Positions 1 to 6,573 of a stretch of DNA of 10,199 nt are shown piece after piece; the stretch's first letter is position 1; each line of letters starts with the position of its first letter. Source of the DNA: JBGTHB01 sp041746415 (GTDB lineage: Bacteria > Pseudomonadota > Gammaproteobacteria > Coxiellales > Coxiellaceae); assembly GCA_041746415.1 (NCBI GenBank), contig JBGTHB010000037.1, forward strand, positions 1-10,199, given 5' to 3'. The notes below the pieces were generated by a model. The model had not been told where the DNA came from. It worked only from the letters and a program-made list of their open reading frames with translations, and ran no database searches. Both the position numbers and the translations under genes were made by a program.

Positions 1-2
1 AT

Positions 3-515
3 TTAACGCCCGATTATGGCTTTGATGAAGACTGCCAACATTGGCAGCGCACAGCAAAAGCCGCATGCGAACCATTTGGTGCCGATGTGTATTCACGATT
101 TAAAAAATGGTGTGATGATTATTTTTTTTTAAAACATCGCAATGAACCGCGCGGCATTGGCGGTTTGTTTTTTGATGATTTAAATGAATGGAGTTTTGAA
201 ACCTGTTTTGCTTTTTTGCAGCAAATAGGGGATTCATTTTTAAAAGCCTATATGCCGATCGTGGACAGACGACGTGCGACATTATTTACCGAGCAACAAC
301 GGCAATTTCAATTGTATCGGCGCGGACGTTATGTTGAATTCAATCTCATTTATGATCGCGGTACGTTGTTTGGGTTGCAAAGCGGGGGACGCACAGAATC
401 CATTTTAATGTCCTTGCCGCCATTAGTTGAGTGGCGTTACAATTGGCAACCTGAGCCTGGCACCAAGGAATTTGAACTCTATGAAAAATACCTGGTGCCT
501 CGTGATTGGCTTTAA
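3..515 (+). CDS. hemF: Oxygen-dependent coproporphyrinogen III oxidase, C-terminal part (5' end outside window)
   Basis: HemF oxidatively decarboxylates coproporphyrinogen III to protoporphyrinogen IX with O2, in the cytoplasm, late in haem synthesis. The frame is open from base 3 and gives about 170 residues, a little over half of a usual HemF of about 300. A GTG at 87 is only an internal valine codon, because the frame continues upstream with typical HemF sequence (LTPDYGFDED). Very conserved HemF blocks are visible: KKWCDDYFFLKHRNEPRGIGG, FDDLNEW, QLYRRGRYVEFNLIYDRGT, GLQSGGRTESILMSLPP and the C-terminal VPRDWL. The gene ends at a TAA only ten bases before the TPP aptamer of pnuT, with no room for a terminator, so read-through into pnuT is likely. 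The family call is close to certain; only the missing N-terminus limits it. Confidence 0.97.
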   Translation, partial: LTPDYGFDEDCQHWQRTAKAACEPFGADVYSRFKKWCDDYFFLKHRNEPRGIGGLFFDDLNEWSFETCFAFLQQIGDSFLKAYMPIVDRRRATLFTEQQRQFQLYRRGRYVEFNLIYDRGTLFGLQSGGRTESILMSLPPLVEWRYNWQPEPGTKEFELYEKYLVPRDWL

Positions 516-525
516 TATATAAATA

Positions 526-608
526 GTCTGGGGTGCAAAAAGTTTTGCTGAGACCATTATTAATGGAACCCATATAACTTGATCCGGTTAATACCGGCGT
601 AAGGAGAC
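526..608 (+). ncRNA. TPP riboswitch (THI element) in the pnuT leader
   Basis: This cis-acting aptamer binds thiamine pyrophosphate and is expected to switch off pnuT when thiamine is plentiful. The sequence has the THI-box landmarks in order: GGGGTGC (530-536), a P3 hairpin GCAAAA/TTTTGC (535-540 with 543-548), the invariant CTGAGA (548-553), ACCC (568-571) closing P2 with GGG, CTTGATC leading into P5, the P5 stem CCGG/CCGG (584-587 with 594-597) around TTAATA, and GCGTAAGG at the 3' end. A short P1 forms from GTCT (526-529) and AGAC (605-608). The 3' strand of the aptamer contains the Shine-Dalgarno sequence of pnuT. I see no separate terminator or anti-terminator, so control is probably at translation. 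Confidence 0.93.
601..606 (+). promoter_or_regulatory. pnuT Shine-Dalgarno sequence embedded in the riboswitch
   Basis: AAGGAG ends five bases before the ATG at 612. It overlaps the conserved 3' segment of the TPP aptamer and the P1 strand AGAC. Ligand-stabilised P1 would therefore hide it directly, without a separate expression platform. The site also fixes the pnuT start. Confidence 0.75.
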
Positions 609-611
609 CAT

Positions 612-1190
612 ATGGTTACACTACTTCATACCCTTGATTGGGTTGGTTCAATATTTTCACTTGCTTCAACGCTGTTGTTTGTACGCGCTGATATTAAAGC
701 GTGGCCGGTGGGCATTGCCGCCACTCTGATTAATATGGGTTTGTATGGTTGGTTAGGTATTTATGGCGATATGACCTTAGAAGGGTTGTACTCCATTATG
801 ATGCTGTATGGATGGTATGAATGGTTACACGGCGGCAGGAATAAACAAGAATTAAATGTATCTCACATTGGCTGGCTTCATGCAATGATATTAGTTTTAT
901 TGGCCGTGCTAGGAATTTTTTCACTACACTATTTTTTGCATTATGAAACGAATTCACAAGTACCTTATTTAGATGCCTTTACCACTATTATTAGTTTATG
1001 CGCTCAGTGGTTAACGTGCCGTAAAATTATTGAAAGTTGGGTATTGTGGTTTATTACCGATGTGATTTATACGGGATTGTTTTTTTATAAGGGTATTCCA
1101 GTGCACTCTGTGTTACATGCTGTTTATTTAGTAATAGCCATTGTCGGTTATTGGCGTTGGTATCGCTTAATGCACCCGCAGCGCAAGTGA
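612..1190 (+). CDS. pnuT: PnuC-family transporter, predicted thiamine uptake protein PnuT
   Basis: This is a 192-residue inner-membrane protein of the PnuC (nicotinamide riboside transporter) family, which works by facilitated diffusion with metabolic trapping of the vitamin. Hydrophobic segments run through most of the protein (roughly residues 10-25, 32-50, 56-71, 88-110, 118-135, 143-160 and 166-185). Family-type aromatic motifs are visible: YGWYEW (66-71) and SWVLWFITD (142-150), resembling the W-x-x-W-x-x-x-D/N segment of PnuC proteins. PnuC transports nicotinamide riboside, but family members preceded by a THI element form the PnuT branch and take up thiamine. The riboswitch immediately upstream is the main reason for that choice here. 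The start is set by AAGGAG five bases upstream. The family is very likely; the substrate is inferred from regulation. Confidence 0.87.
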   Translation: MVTLLHTLDWVGSIFSLASTLLFVRADIKAWPVGIAATLINMGLYGWLGIYGDMTLEGLYSIMMLYGWYEWLHGGRNKQELNVSHIGWLHAMILVLLAVLGIFSLHYFLHYETNSQVPYLDAFTTIISLCAQWLTCRKIIESWVLWFITDVIYTGLFFYKGIPVHSVLHAVYLVIAIVGYWRWYRLMHPQRK

Positions 1191-1256
1191 TCCTCTACGC
1201 CAAAGAAGTGATTTGCTGTATTATCTTGGGATGAATGATTAAAAAATGAGGACGCT

Positions 1257-2267
1257 ATGGTACGCATAATCACGGTCGATGATGTTAAAAATTTAATTCG
1301 TAAAGTGACGTTACCGGTTTTTATGCAAAAGCTCATTGAGCGTTTGCAACAAGATTATGCGCGTTGGCACGAGTTTGATAAAATGCCGCGCATTGCAACG
1401 CATGTGGAACGCGGCGTATTAGAGTTGATGCCCATTTGCAGCGAACATCATTACGCGTTTAAATTCGTTAATGGTCATCCTAAAAATCCGTTGAAAGATA
1501 AACTCAGTGTTAGTGCCGTGGGTATGTTGGCCGATACGCAAACAGGGTATCCCGTTTTAATTAGTGAAATGACGTTGTTGACGGCGATTCGTACCGCCGC
1601 TACTTCTGCATTAGCCGCCAAATACCTTGCTAAAAAAAATTCAACGCATTTTGCTATGATTGGCTGCGGTGCGCAAAGTGAATTTCAAGTGTTAGCACAC
1701 TGTTGTGTGTTGCCATTAGCAGAAGTAAGTTATTTTGATATTGATACGGATGCGATGGAAAAATTTGCTAACAATTTAAAAAAACAAAAATTTAAATTGC
1801 GTGCCTGTCAATCCGTAAAAGCCGCGATTGAGCAAGCGGATGTGATTACCACAGCCACCGCACGTAAGCAGCGAGTGTCGATATTATCACGCAGTGATTT
1901 GCGTGAAGGAATGCACATTAATGGTATTGGTGGGGATTGTCCTGGTAAAACTGAGCTTGATGAAGACATGTTAGATCAAATAAAAATAGTGGTTGAATAT
2001 TTTGAGCAAACGCAATTTGAAGGTGAGTTGCAAAATTTCGCTAAAAAAGAAATTTATGCTGAACTGTGGGAACTGGCTGCAAATAAAAAACCAGGCCGAG
2101 AAAACAACACAGAAATTACTTTATTTGATTCCGTTGGGTTTGCGCTTGAAGATTATTCTGTGCTGCGTTTGGTGTCGCATTTAGCAGATGAGCTGCACAT
2201 CGGTCATATGATGGATATGATTCCTAATTTAAAAAATCCTAAAAATTTATTTGGTATGTTGGTTTGA
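1257..2267 (+). CDS. Ornithine cyclodeaminase
   Basis: The predicted reaction converts L-ornithine to L-proline and ammonia using bound NAD+, in the cytoplasm. It links arginine/ornithine breakdown to proline supply. The 336-residue protein belongs to the ornithine cyclodeaminase/mu-crystallin family. From memory it aligns almost without gaps to the Pseudomonas putida enzyme through FDK..R (40-45), YAFKFVNGHP (66-75), GYPVLISEMTLLTAIRTAATS (97-117), the dinucleotide-binding loop IGCGAQSEFQ (135-144), GGDCPGKTELD (225-235) and FDSVGFALEDY (290-300). The substrate residues known there (Arg45, Lys69, Arg112, Asp228) are present as R45, K69, R112 and D227, which favours true ornithine cyclodeaminase over ketimine reductase or alanine dehydrogenase relatives. 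TGAGG (1247-1251) lies five bases before the ATG. TATTAT at 1219-1224 could be a -10 box, but no good -35 accompanies it, so whether the gene has its own promoter is open. Confidence 0.9.
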   Translation: MVRIITVDDVKNLIRKVTLPVFMQKLIERLQQDYARWHEFDKMPRIATHVERGVLELMPICSEHHYAFKFVNGHPKNPLKDKLSVSAVGMLADTQTGYPVLISEMTLLTAIRTAATSALAAKYLAKKNSTHFAMIGCGAQSEFQVLAHCCVLPLAEVSYFDIDTDAMEKFANNLKKQKFKLRACQSVKAAIEQADVITTATARKQRVSILSRSDLREGMHINGIGGDCPGKTELDEDMLDQIKIVVEYFEQTQFEGELQNFAKKEIYAELWELAANKKPGRENNTEITLFDSVGFALEDYSVLRLVSHLADELHIGHMMDMIPNLKNPKNLFGMLV

Positions 2268-2283
2268 TTTTCCCTCAGAGCGA

Positions 2284-2355
2284 TAAAAAACAGCGGCATA
2301 TGGATGGCGACGCTCGTACCTCGCTCGCCATGACTCACTCTACATTTGTGCTAAT
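2284..2355. repeat. 72-bp direct repeat, copy 1
   Basis: This copy is identical base for base to 2430-2501; the copies start 146 bases apart. The repeat begins TAAAAAACAGCGG and ends TTTGTGCTAAT; flanking bases differ on both sides. Within it ATGGCGA (2304-2310) can pair with TCGCCAT (2325-2331) across a 14-base loop. It lies between convergent genes and has no convincing reading frame. Confidence 0.95.
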
Positions 2356-2379
2356 GCGCAACGGGTGCAATTCTTTTCC

Positions 2380-2416
2380 GTCATTGTGAGCGCGCGCAGC
2401 AAGCGTAACAATCCAT
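2380..2416 (+). repeat. Diverged hairpin element, opposite in orientation to the 72-bp repeats
   Basis: The segment runs from GTCATTGTGAGCG to ATCCAT. It aligns with the reverse complement of the core of the flanking 72-bp repeats (2300-2334 and 2446-2480), sharing GTCAT at one end, GAGCG and AGCG inside, and ATCCAT at the other end. It can fold as ATTGTGA (2383-2389) with TAACAAT (2406-2412). From memory it resembles the dispersed 'GTCATTGCGAGC...GCAATCC' palindromic repeats of many bacterial genomes. That resemblance is recall, not a search result. Confidence 0.65.
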
Positions 2417-2429
2417 GTATAGGTGCCAT

Positions 2430-2501
2430 TAAAAAACAGCGGCATATGGATGGCGACGCTCGTACCTCGCTCGCCATGACTCACTCTACATTTGTGCTAA
2501 T
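2430..2501. repeat. 72-bp direct repeat, copy 2
   Basis: Identical to 2284-2355. It ends 20 bases past the stop of prmA (read on the minus strand), with the hairpin arms at 2450-2456 and 2471-2477. On the minus strand a run of six T follows the hairpin, but about 14 bases away, so it is not a standard intrinsic terminator. The perfect identity suggests a recent duplication or gene conversion. Confidence 0.95.
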
Positions 2502-2520
2502 AAGCAGATTGTCGTTTTGA

Positions 2521-3399
2521 TTACGACTTAATGCACTCCAGCAACGCCCATTCATCTTTGATAACAGTATTGAGCAAAGTGCAATTTTTCTGATAAGCAG
2601 CAAAGACAGTATGCACTTCTTCTTTGAGCAATCCCGATAGAATTAATTTACCGTCAGCTTGCAGCAATTCAAGAATTTGAGGCGCCAATTGAATCAATGG
2701 CGTAGCCAGAATATTAGCGATAATTAACGGCGCTTTTATTTTTGGTAGGGTACGGCTGTCGCTCACCGACAAATTATGTGGATTAGTAAAATCATTTAAT
2801 GCCGCATTATTATTCGTGGCGAGGATAGCTTGTTCATCGTGATCAAGGGCATACACTTTGTTGGCGCCTAAGGCTAACGCAGCCAGTGATAAAATTCCTG
2901 AGCCACATCCAAAATCAATCACGTCTTGTGCTTTAGGTGGATGGTTAGCAAGATAATCCAAACACATTGCCGTGGTGGCGTGTGTGCCGGTGCCGAATGC
3001 CAAACCCGGATCAATGCGCACAATATTGTGAAAATGTTTTTCTGGTTTTTCCCAACTTGGCACAATCCATAAATTATTGCTGTAGCATTGTGTTGGAAAA
3101 TTTTGTTGTGATAGTCGCACCCAATCTTGATTTTCAATAATTTCCACGTGCAGGGTTTCGATTTCTTTAAATTGGTTGGTGAACGCTGTAATAAGTGGCG
3201 CAAGATCAACTGCTTGTTCGTAAAACGCGGTTACCTTGGTTTTTTTCCACAGCGGTGTGTCATTCACGCCTATTTGAAACAAAGGCTCGTTGTCCGATTC
3301 TGAAAAAATCACGCTTAACGTGCCGCGCTCTTCTAACCACTCCGCGCAATTTTCAGCAAGTTCGGCATCGACAATAAAAACCAGTTGTTGATAATGCAT
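2521..3399 (-). CDS. prmA: Ribosomal protein L11 methyltransferase
   Basis: PrmA methylates lysines and the N-terminal amino group of ribosomal protein L11 using S-adenosylmethionine. I place the start at the ATG at 3399, giving 292 residues (E. coli 293), because MHYQQLVFIVD then lines up with the usual N-terminus. A longer frame from 3438 would add 13 unmatched residues and run into accC. In this numbering the N-terminal L11-recognition domain covers about residues 1-100, followed by DPGLAFGTGTHATT (130-143), the SAM loop DFGCGSGIL (162-170), acidic DHDEQA and the NILATPL segment (229-235), all characteristic of PrmA. The gene begins four bases after the accC stop and has only a weak purine-rich leader, so it probably depends on accC translation. 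It is the last gene of the block and faces ornithine cyclodeaminase across the repeat region. Confidence 0.95.
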   Translation of the reverse strand: MHYQQLVFIVDAELAENCAEWLEERGTLSVIFSESDNEPLFQIGVNDTPLWKKTKVTAFYEQAVDLAPLITAFTNQFKEIETLHVEIIENQDWVRLSQQNFPTQCYSNNLWIVPSWEKPEKHFHNIVRIDPGLAFGTGTHATTAMCLDYLANHPPKAQDVIDFGCGSGILSLAALALGANKVYALDHDEQAILATNNNAALNDFTNPHNLSVSDSRTLPKIKAPLIIANILATPLIQLAPQILELLQADGKLILSGLLKEEVHTVFAAYQKNCTLLNTVIKDEWALLECIKS

Positions 3400-3403
3400 G
3401 TCG

Positions 3404-4756
3404 TTAATCTTTTTGATTGAGGCCGAGTTTTTTTTCAAGATAGTGAATAGTTAATTTACCTTTTTGATATTCAGGGTCTTGCATCATATCTACGTGCAAT
3501 GGAATATTCGTTTTAATGCCTTCAACAACTAATTCACCCAGGGCATTTTTCATGCGGGCAACGGCGATGTCGCGCGTTTCACCGTACGTAATTAATTTGC
3601 CAATTAAAGAATCGTAATTTGGCGGCACTTTGTAACCACTATATAAGTGCGAATCCATGCGCACCCCCATGCCGCCAGGTGCATGATATAGATTAACCGT
3701 ACCAGGGCAGGGCATAAAATTATGGGGGTCTTCAGCATTAATACGACACTCAATAGCGTGGCCTCGAATTTTTACCTCATCTTGGGTAAAGCTCAGTTTT
3801 TCACCTGCGGCTACTCGAATTTGTTCTTTTAAAATATCAATATCGGTAATCATTTCACTGACGGGATGTTCGACCTGTACGCGGGTGTTCATTTCAATAA
3901 AATAGAATTTACCGTCTTCAAATAAAAATTCAAACGTGCCCGCGCCACAGTATTTGATTTCTTTGCAGGCGTCGGTACATAGTTTGCCGATGGCGTTACG
4001 TTGTTCGATAGTAATTCCAGGCGCGGGTGCTTCTTCAATTACTTTTTGATGGCGGCGTTGAATGGAGCAGTCGCGTTCACCAAGATGAATGGCATTGCCG
4101 TGAGCATCACTTAATACTTGGATTTCAATATGACGCGGATGGCCAAGGAATTTTTCCATGTACACTTCGTCATTACCAAAAGCGGCAGCGGCTTCTGTTT
4201 TGGTCATGTCAATTGAGCGAATAAGCGCATCGGCGTTGTGAACCACGCGCATACCGCGTCCACCACCTCCACCCGCCGCTTTAATTAATACGGGGTAACC
4301 GATTTTGTTTGCAATGGCTAGGTTTTTGTCGTCGTCATCGGTTAGTGCGTCACCGGATCCAGGAATGCAGGGGATACCCGTTTTTTGCATGGCTTTAATA
4401 GCAGAAACTTTATTACCCATGAGGTGAATAACAGCTGAAGACGGACCAATAAACGTAAAACCACTTTTTTCAATTTGTTCGGCAAAGTCAGCGTTTTCTG
4501 CTAAAAAACCATAGCCAGGATGAATGGCATCCGCGCCCGTAATTTCGGCGGCGGCAATCATGGCAGGTATGCTTAGATAACTTTGGGCGCTGTTGGCAGG
4601 ACCAATACAAACGGCCTCATCGGCCAACTTTACGTGCATTAATTCTTTATCGGCCGTCGAGTAGGCCGCAACTGTTTTGATGCCTAATTCTTTGCAGGCA
4701 CGGTGAATGCGCAACGCAATTTCACCGCGATTGGCGATCAACACTTTTTTAAACAT
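3404..4756 (-). CDS. accC: Biotin carboxylase subunit of acetyl-CoA carboxylase
   Basis: AccC uses ATP and bicarbonate to carboxylate the biotin carried on AccB, the first half-reaction of malonyl-CoA formation for fatty-acid synthesis. The 450-residue length matches E. coli (449), and catalytic residues fall at the same numbers: K116, K159, the glycine-rich loop GGGGGRGMR (162-170), E276, E288, N290, R292 and R338. ERDCSIQRRHQKVIEEAPAP (227-246) and NTRVQVEHPVSE (290-301) are textbook family motifs. The start lies two bases after the accB stop. Its ribosome binding site GAGGAA is formed by the last two glutamate codons of accB, so the two subunits are coupled. The carboxyltransferase genes accA and accD are not in the window, as is usual. 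Confidence 0.98.
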   Translation of the reverse strand: MFKKVLIANRGEIALRIHRACKELGIKTVAAYSTADKELMHVKLADEAVCIGPANSAQSYLSIPAMIAAAEITGADAIHPGYGFLAENADFAEQIEKSGFTFIGPSSAVIHLMGNKVSAIKAMQKTGIPCIPGSGDALTDDDDKNLAIANKIGYPVLIKAAGGGGGRGMRVVHNADALIRSIDMTKTEAAAAFGNDEVYMEKFLGHPRHIEIQVLSDAHGNAIHLGERDCSIQRRHQKVIEEAPAPGITIEQRNAIGKLCTDACKEIKYCGAGTFEFLFEDGKFYFIEMNTRVQVEHPVSEMITDIDILKEQIRVAAGEKLSFTQDEVKIRGHAIECRINAEDPHNFMPCPGTVNLYHAPGGMGVRMDSHLYSGYKVPPNYDSLIGKLITYGETRDIAVARMKNALGELVVEGIKTNIPLHVDMMQDPEYQKGKLTIHYLEKKLGLNQKD

Positions 4757-4758
4757 GC

Positions 4759-5217
4759 TTATTCCTCAATAATAAAGAGCGCTTGATCAAATTCAACAGC
4801 CTGTTCGTTTTCAATTAAGCGGGCAGAAATGACACCGGTTTTATCCGATTCAATTTTGTTAAACATTTTCATCGCTTCAATTAGGCACAGTGTGTCGCCG
4901 ACATTAACGTGGTCGCCTACTTTAACAAAAGGTCCAGCCCCGGGTTTCGATGATAAATAAACCGTGCCAACCATAGGCGCTTTAACACTGTGGCCATCGT
5001 TATTTTTTTTCGCCTTCTCTGCTTTCGAGGCTTCATTTGCATTCTGGTTATCACCAAAATGCGCTGCGGGTGAATGCGACACCACTGGAGCAGGAGAAGG
5101 ACCAACGCCGGTGTGGCGTGAAATACGGACTGATTCTTCACCGGATTTCACTTCAATTTCACCGACACCGGTTTCACTGATAAGCTCAATTAATTTTTTA
5201 ATGGTACGTATATCCAT
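4759..5217 (-). CDS. accB: Biotin carboxyl carrier protein of acetyl-CoA carboxylase
   Basis: AccB carries biotin between AccC and the AccAD carboxyltransferase. The 152 residues show the usual three parts: an N-terminal segment MDIRTIKKLIELI...GEESVRISR (1-34) close to E. coli AccB, a flexible linker (about 35-76) with a Pro/Ala/Ser half and an unusually charged KAEKAKKNND end, and a biotinyl domain (77-152) with EAMKM, where K117 is the biotinylated lysine. The start codon follows the aroQ stop with no gap (TAAATG). The ribosome binding site AGAGG lies eight bases upstream, inside the end of aroQ. Read as one operon with aroQ and accC. Confidence 0.97.
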   Translation of the reverse strand: MDIRTIKKLIELISETGVGEIEVKSGEESVRISRHTGVGPSPAPVVSHSPAAHFGDNQNANEASKAEKAKKNNDGHSVKAPMVGTVYLSSKPGAGPFVKVGDHVNVGDTLCLIEAMKMFNKIESDKTGVISARLIENEQAVEFDQALFIIEE

Positions 5218-5661
5218 TTAGATAACCTCTGCCTGTTGTTGTCTTAGTTGCATGGCGGCATGAACGGCCAGCTCGTAACCGTAAATACCAAAACCTGTGA
5301 TGGTGCCCTTAGCAATATCGCTAAAATAAGAATGATGACGAAACGATTCGCGCTGATAAACGTTGCTAATGTGCACTTCAATAAACGGAATAGCTCGGGC
5401 GAGTAAAGCATCCCGTATGGCGACGCTGGTGTGGGTAAATGCCGCGGGATTGATAATAATCATATTTGCTGTGGTGTAGTGGATGGCATTAATGAGTTGG
5501 TGTTCCGAGTTTGATTGGAATGTGTTAATCTCACAGCCCAGTTCGCTCCCAAGCTGTTCGAGCGTTTGGTTTACCTCAGCAAGCGTCTTGTTACCATAAA
5601 TGGCCGGTTCGCGCTTACCCAGTAAATTTAAGTTGGGTCCATGTAAGACTAATATATTCAT
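5218..5661 (-). CDS. aroQ: Type II 3-dehydroquinate dehydratase
   Basis: AroQ removes water from 3-dehydroquinate to give 3-dehydroshikimate, the third step of the shikimate pathway; the type II enzyme is a dodecamer. The 147-residue protein has the expected motifs: LHGPNLNLLGKREPAIYG (6-23) with R17 and the catalytic tyrosine Y22, NPAAFTHTS (71-79), EVHISN (95-100) with catalytic H97, and ESFRHHSYFS (105-114) with R108. The N-terminus MNILVLHGPNLN is the standard start of the family, so the ATG at 5661 is well supported even though no Shine-Dalgarno sequence precedes it. The gene opens the aroQ-accB-accC-prmA group, and a strong promoter match sits directly in front of its start codon. Confidence 0.97.
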   Translation of the reverse strand: MNILVLHGPNLNLLGKREPAIYGNKTLAEVNQTLEQLGSELGCEINTFQSNSEHQLINAIHYTTANMIIINPAAFTHTSVAIRDALLARAIPFIEVHISNVYQRESFRHHSYFSDIAKGTITGFGIYGYELAVHAAMQLRQQQAEVI

Positions 5662-5667
5662 GCCGCT

Positions 5668-5696
5668 ATTGTGCCGAAAACGAAAGTTCGTGTCAA
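5668..5696 (-). promoter_or_regulatory. Predicted sigma70 promoter for aroQ-accB-accC-prmA
   Basis: On the minus strand a perfect -35 box TTGACA (5691-5696) is followed by a 17-base spacer and CACAAT (5668-5673), four of six matches to TATAAT. The normal seven-base step from the -10 box puts the first transcribed base at 5661, the A of the aroQ ATG. It lies in the only real gap (5662-5718) of the minus-strand block, where an internal promoter would be expected. The match is prediction only. Confidence 0.55.
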
Positions 5697-5718
5697 TTTT
5701 AATGCATTTCGCTGCTTT

Positions 5719-6573
5719 TTAATTATTTTTGATTAAAACCAAGCCATTCCCGCCGTGCTCAAGAGGCAGTTCAACTAAATCCAATCCCTGAAATTGTTGG
5801 CGGAAAATGCCGATGCTGGCACCAACCTCAATGACTAACACACCGTTAGCACTTAAATAGTTGGGCGCTTGCTCGATGATGCGTTTCACAATTGCCATAC
5901 CTTTGTTTTCAGCCGTCAACGCCAGTTTGGGTTCGTGAGAAAATTCAGTAGGCAATTGTTGGTATTCCACTTCTGGCACATAAGGAGGGTTGCTGATAAT
6001 TAAATCGTAGCGTTGTGGTGTTGGCGGAAAACAATCGGCTTGAATTAAGTGAACGCGAGCTTGCAGTTGGTATTTTTCGACATTTATTTTTGCGACAGCG
6101 AGGGCATCGCTACTAATGTCCACCGCGTCAATTTGGGCATGGGGAAATGACCAAGCGGCACCAATTGCCATGCAACCACTGCCCGTTCCAATTTCTAAAA
6201 TGCGTTGTACGTGTTGGGGATTAATATAGGGTTGAAATTTTTTTGTTAACCACTCGCCAAAAGGTGAGCGTGGAATTAAAACCCGCTCATCAACATAAAA
6301 CGGTTGGTGCATAAACCAAGCTTCATGAATTAAATAAGCCAGCGGAATGCGTTGATTAATTCGTTTAGCCAACAGTGTTTGCATGGTTTGCCATTGCTTA
6401 GCATTGACTGGGTGGTGGCTAACGCTTTTATCGCTATTTAGCGGCAGTTGCATCACATGCAACACCAATTGCACCGCTTCATCCCAGGGGTTATCAATCC
6501 CATGACCAAAAAACACAGGGCCTTCGTTGAGTTGAGCAGCGCAATGTTGAATGCAGTTAATAATTGTTTTCAT
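5719..6573 (-). CDS. prmB: Ribosomal protein L3 N5-glutamine methyltransferase
   Basis: PrmB methylates a glutamine side chain of ribosomal protein L3 with S-adenosylmethionine. The 284 residues contain the SAM loop EIGTGSGCMAIG (127-138), VDISSDAL (151-158) and the catalytic NPPY (195-198), which grips the glutamine amide. I prefer PrmB over the release-factor enzyme PrmC because of ERVLIPRSPFGEWL (96-109), which matches the PrmB pattern, and the C-terminal LPLEHGGNGLVLI, comparable to E. coli PrmB's LEFDNGGDGVFML. The protein is about 25 residues shorter than E. coli PrmB, mainly at the C-terminal tail. Its ATG overlaps the dsbD TGA by four bases (ATGA), so translation is probably coupled to dsbD. 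No other role for the pairing with dsbD is evident. Confidence 0.9.
   Translation of the reverse strand: MKTIINCIQHCAAQLNEGPVFFGHGIDNPWDEAVQLVLHVMQLPLNSDKSVSHHPVNAKQWQTMQTLLAKRINQRIPLAYLIHEAWFMHQPFYVDERVLIPRSPFGEWLTKKFQPYINPQHVQRILEIGTGSGCMAIGAAWSFPHAQIDAVDISSDALAVAKINVEKYQLQARVHLIQADCFPPTPQRYDLIISNPPYVPEVEYQQLPTEFSHEPKLALTAENKGMAIVKRIIEQAPNYLSANGVLVIEVGASIGIFRQQFQGLDLVELPLEHGGNGLVLIKNN

Noticed and set aside
1196..1224. Promoter for the ornithine cyclodeaminase gene
   Set aside because: TATTAT at 1219-1224 is a fair -10 box, but the bases at -35 (TACGCC or CTACGC) do not match, so I did not list it as a feature.
2284..2501. Repeats as a CRISPR array or as intrinsic terminators
   Set aside because: There are only two 72-base copies with a related element between them, so no regular repeat-spacer pattern. 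The T6 run on the minus strand is about 14 bases beyond the hairpin, too far for a standard terminator.
3400..3438. A longer prmA reading frame starting at 3438
   Set aside because: The 13 extra residues have no counterpart in PrmA, the extension overlaps the accC 3' end, and the start at 3399 gives the normal length and N-terminus.
5719..6573. PrmC (release factor methyltransferase)
   Set aside because: NPPY is shared by both, but ERVLIPRSPFGEWL and the C-terminal GGNG segment fit PrmB. PrmC would also be expected next to prfA.
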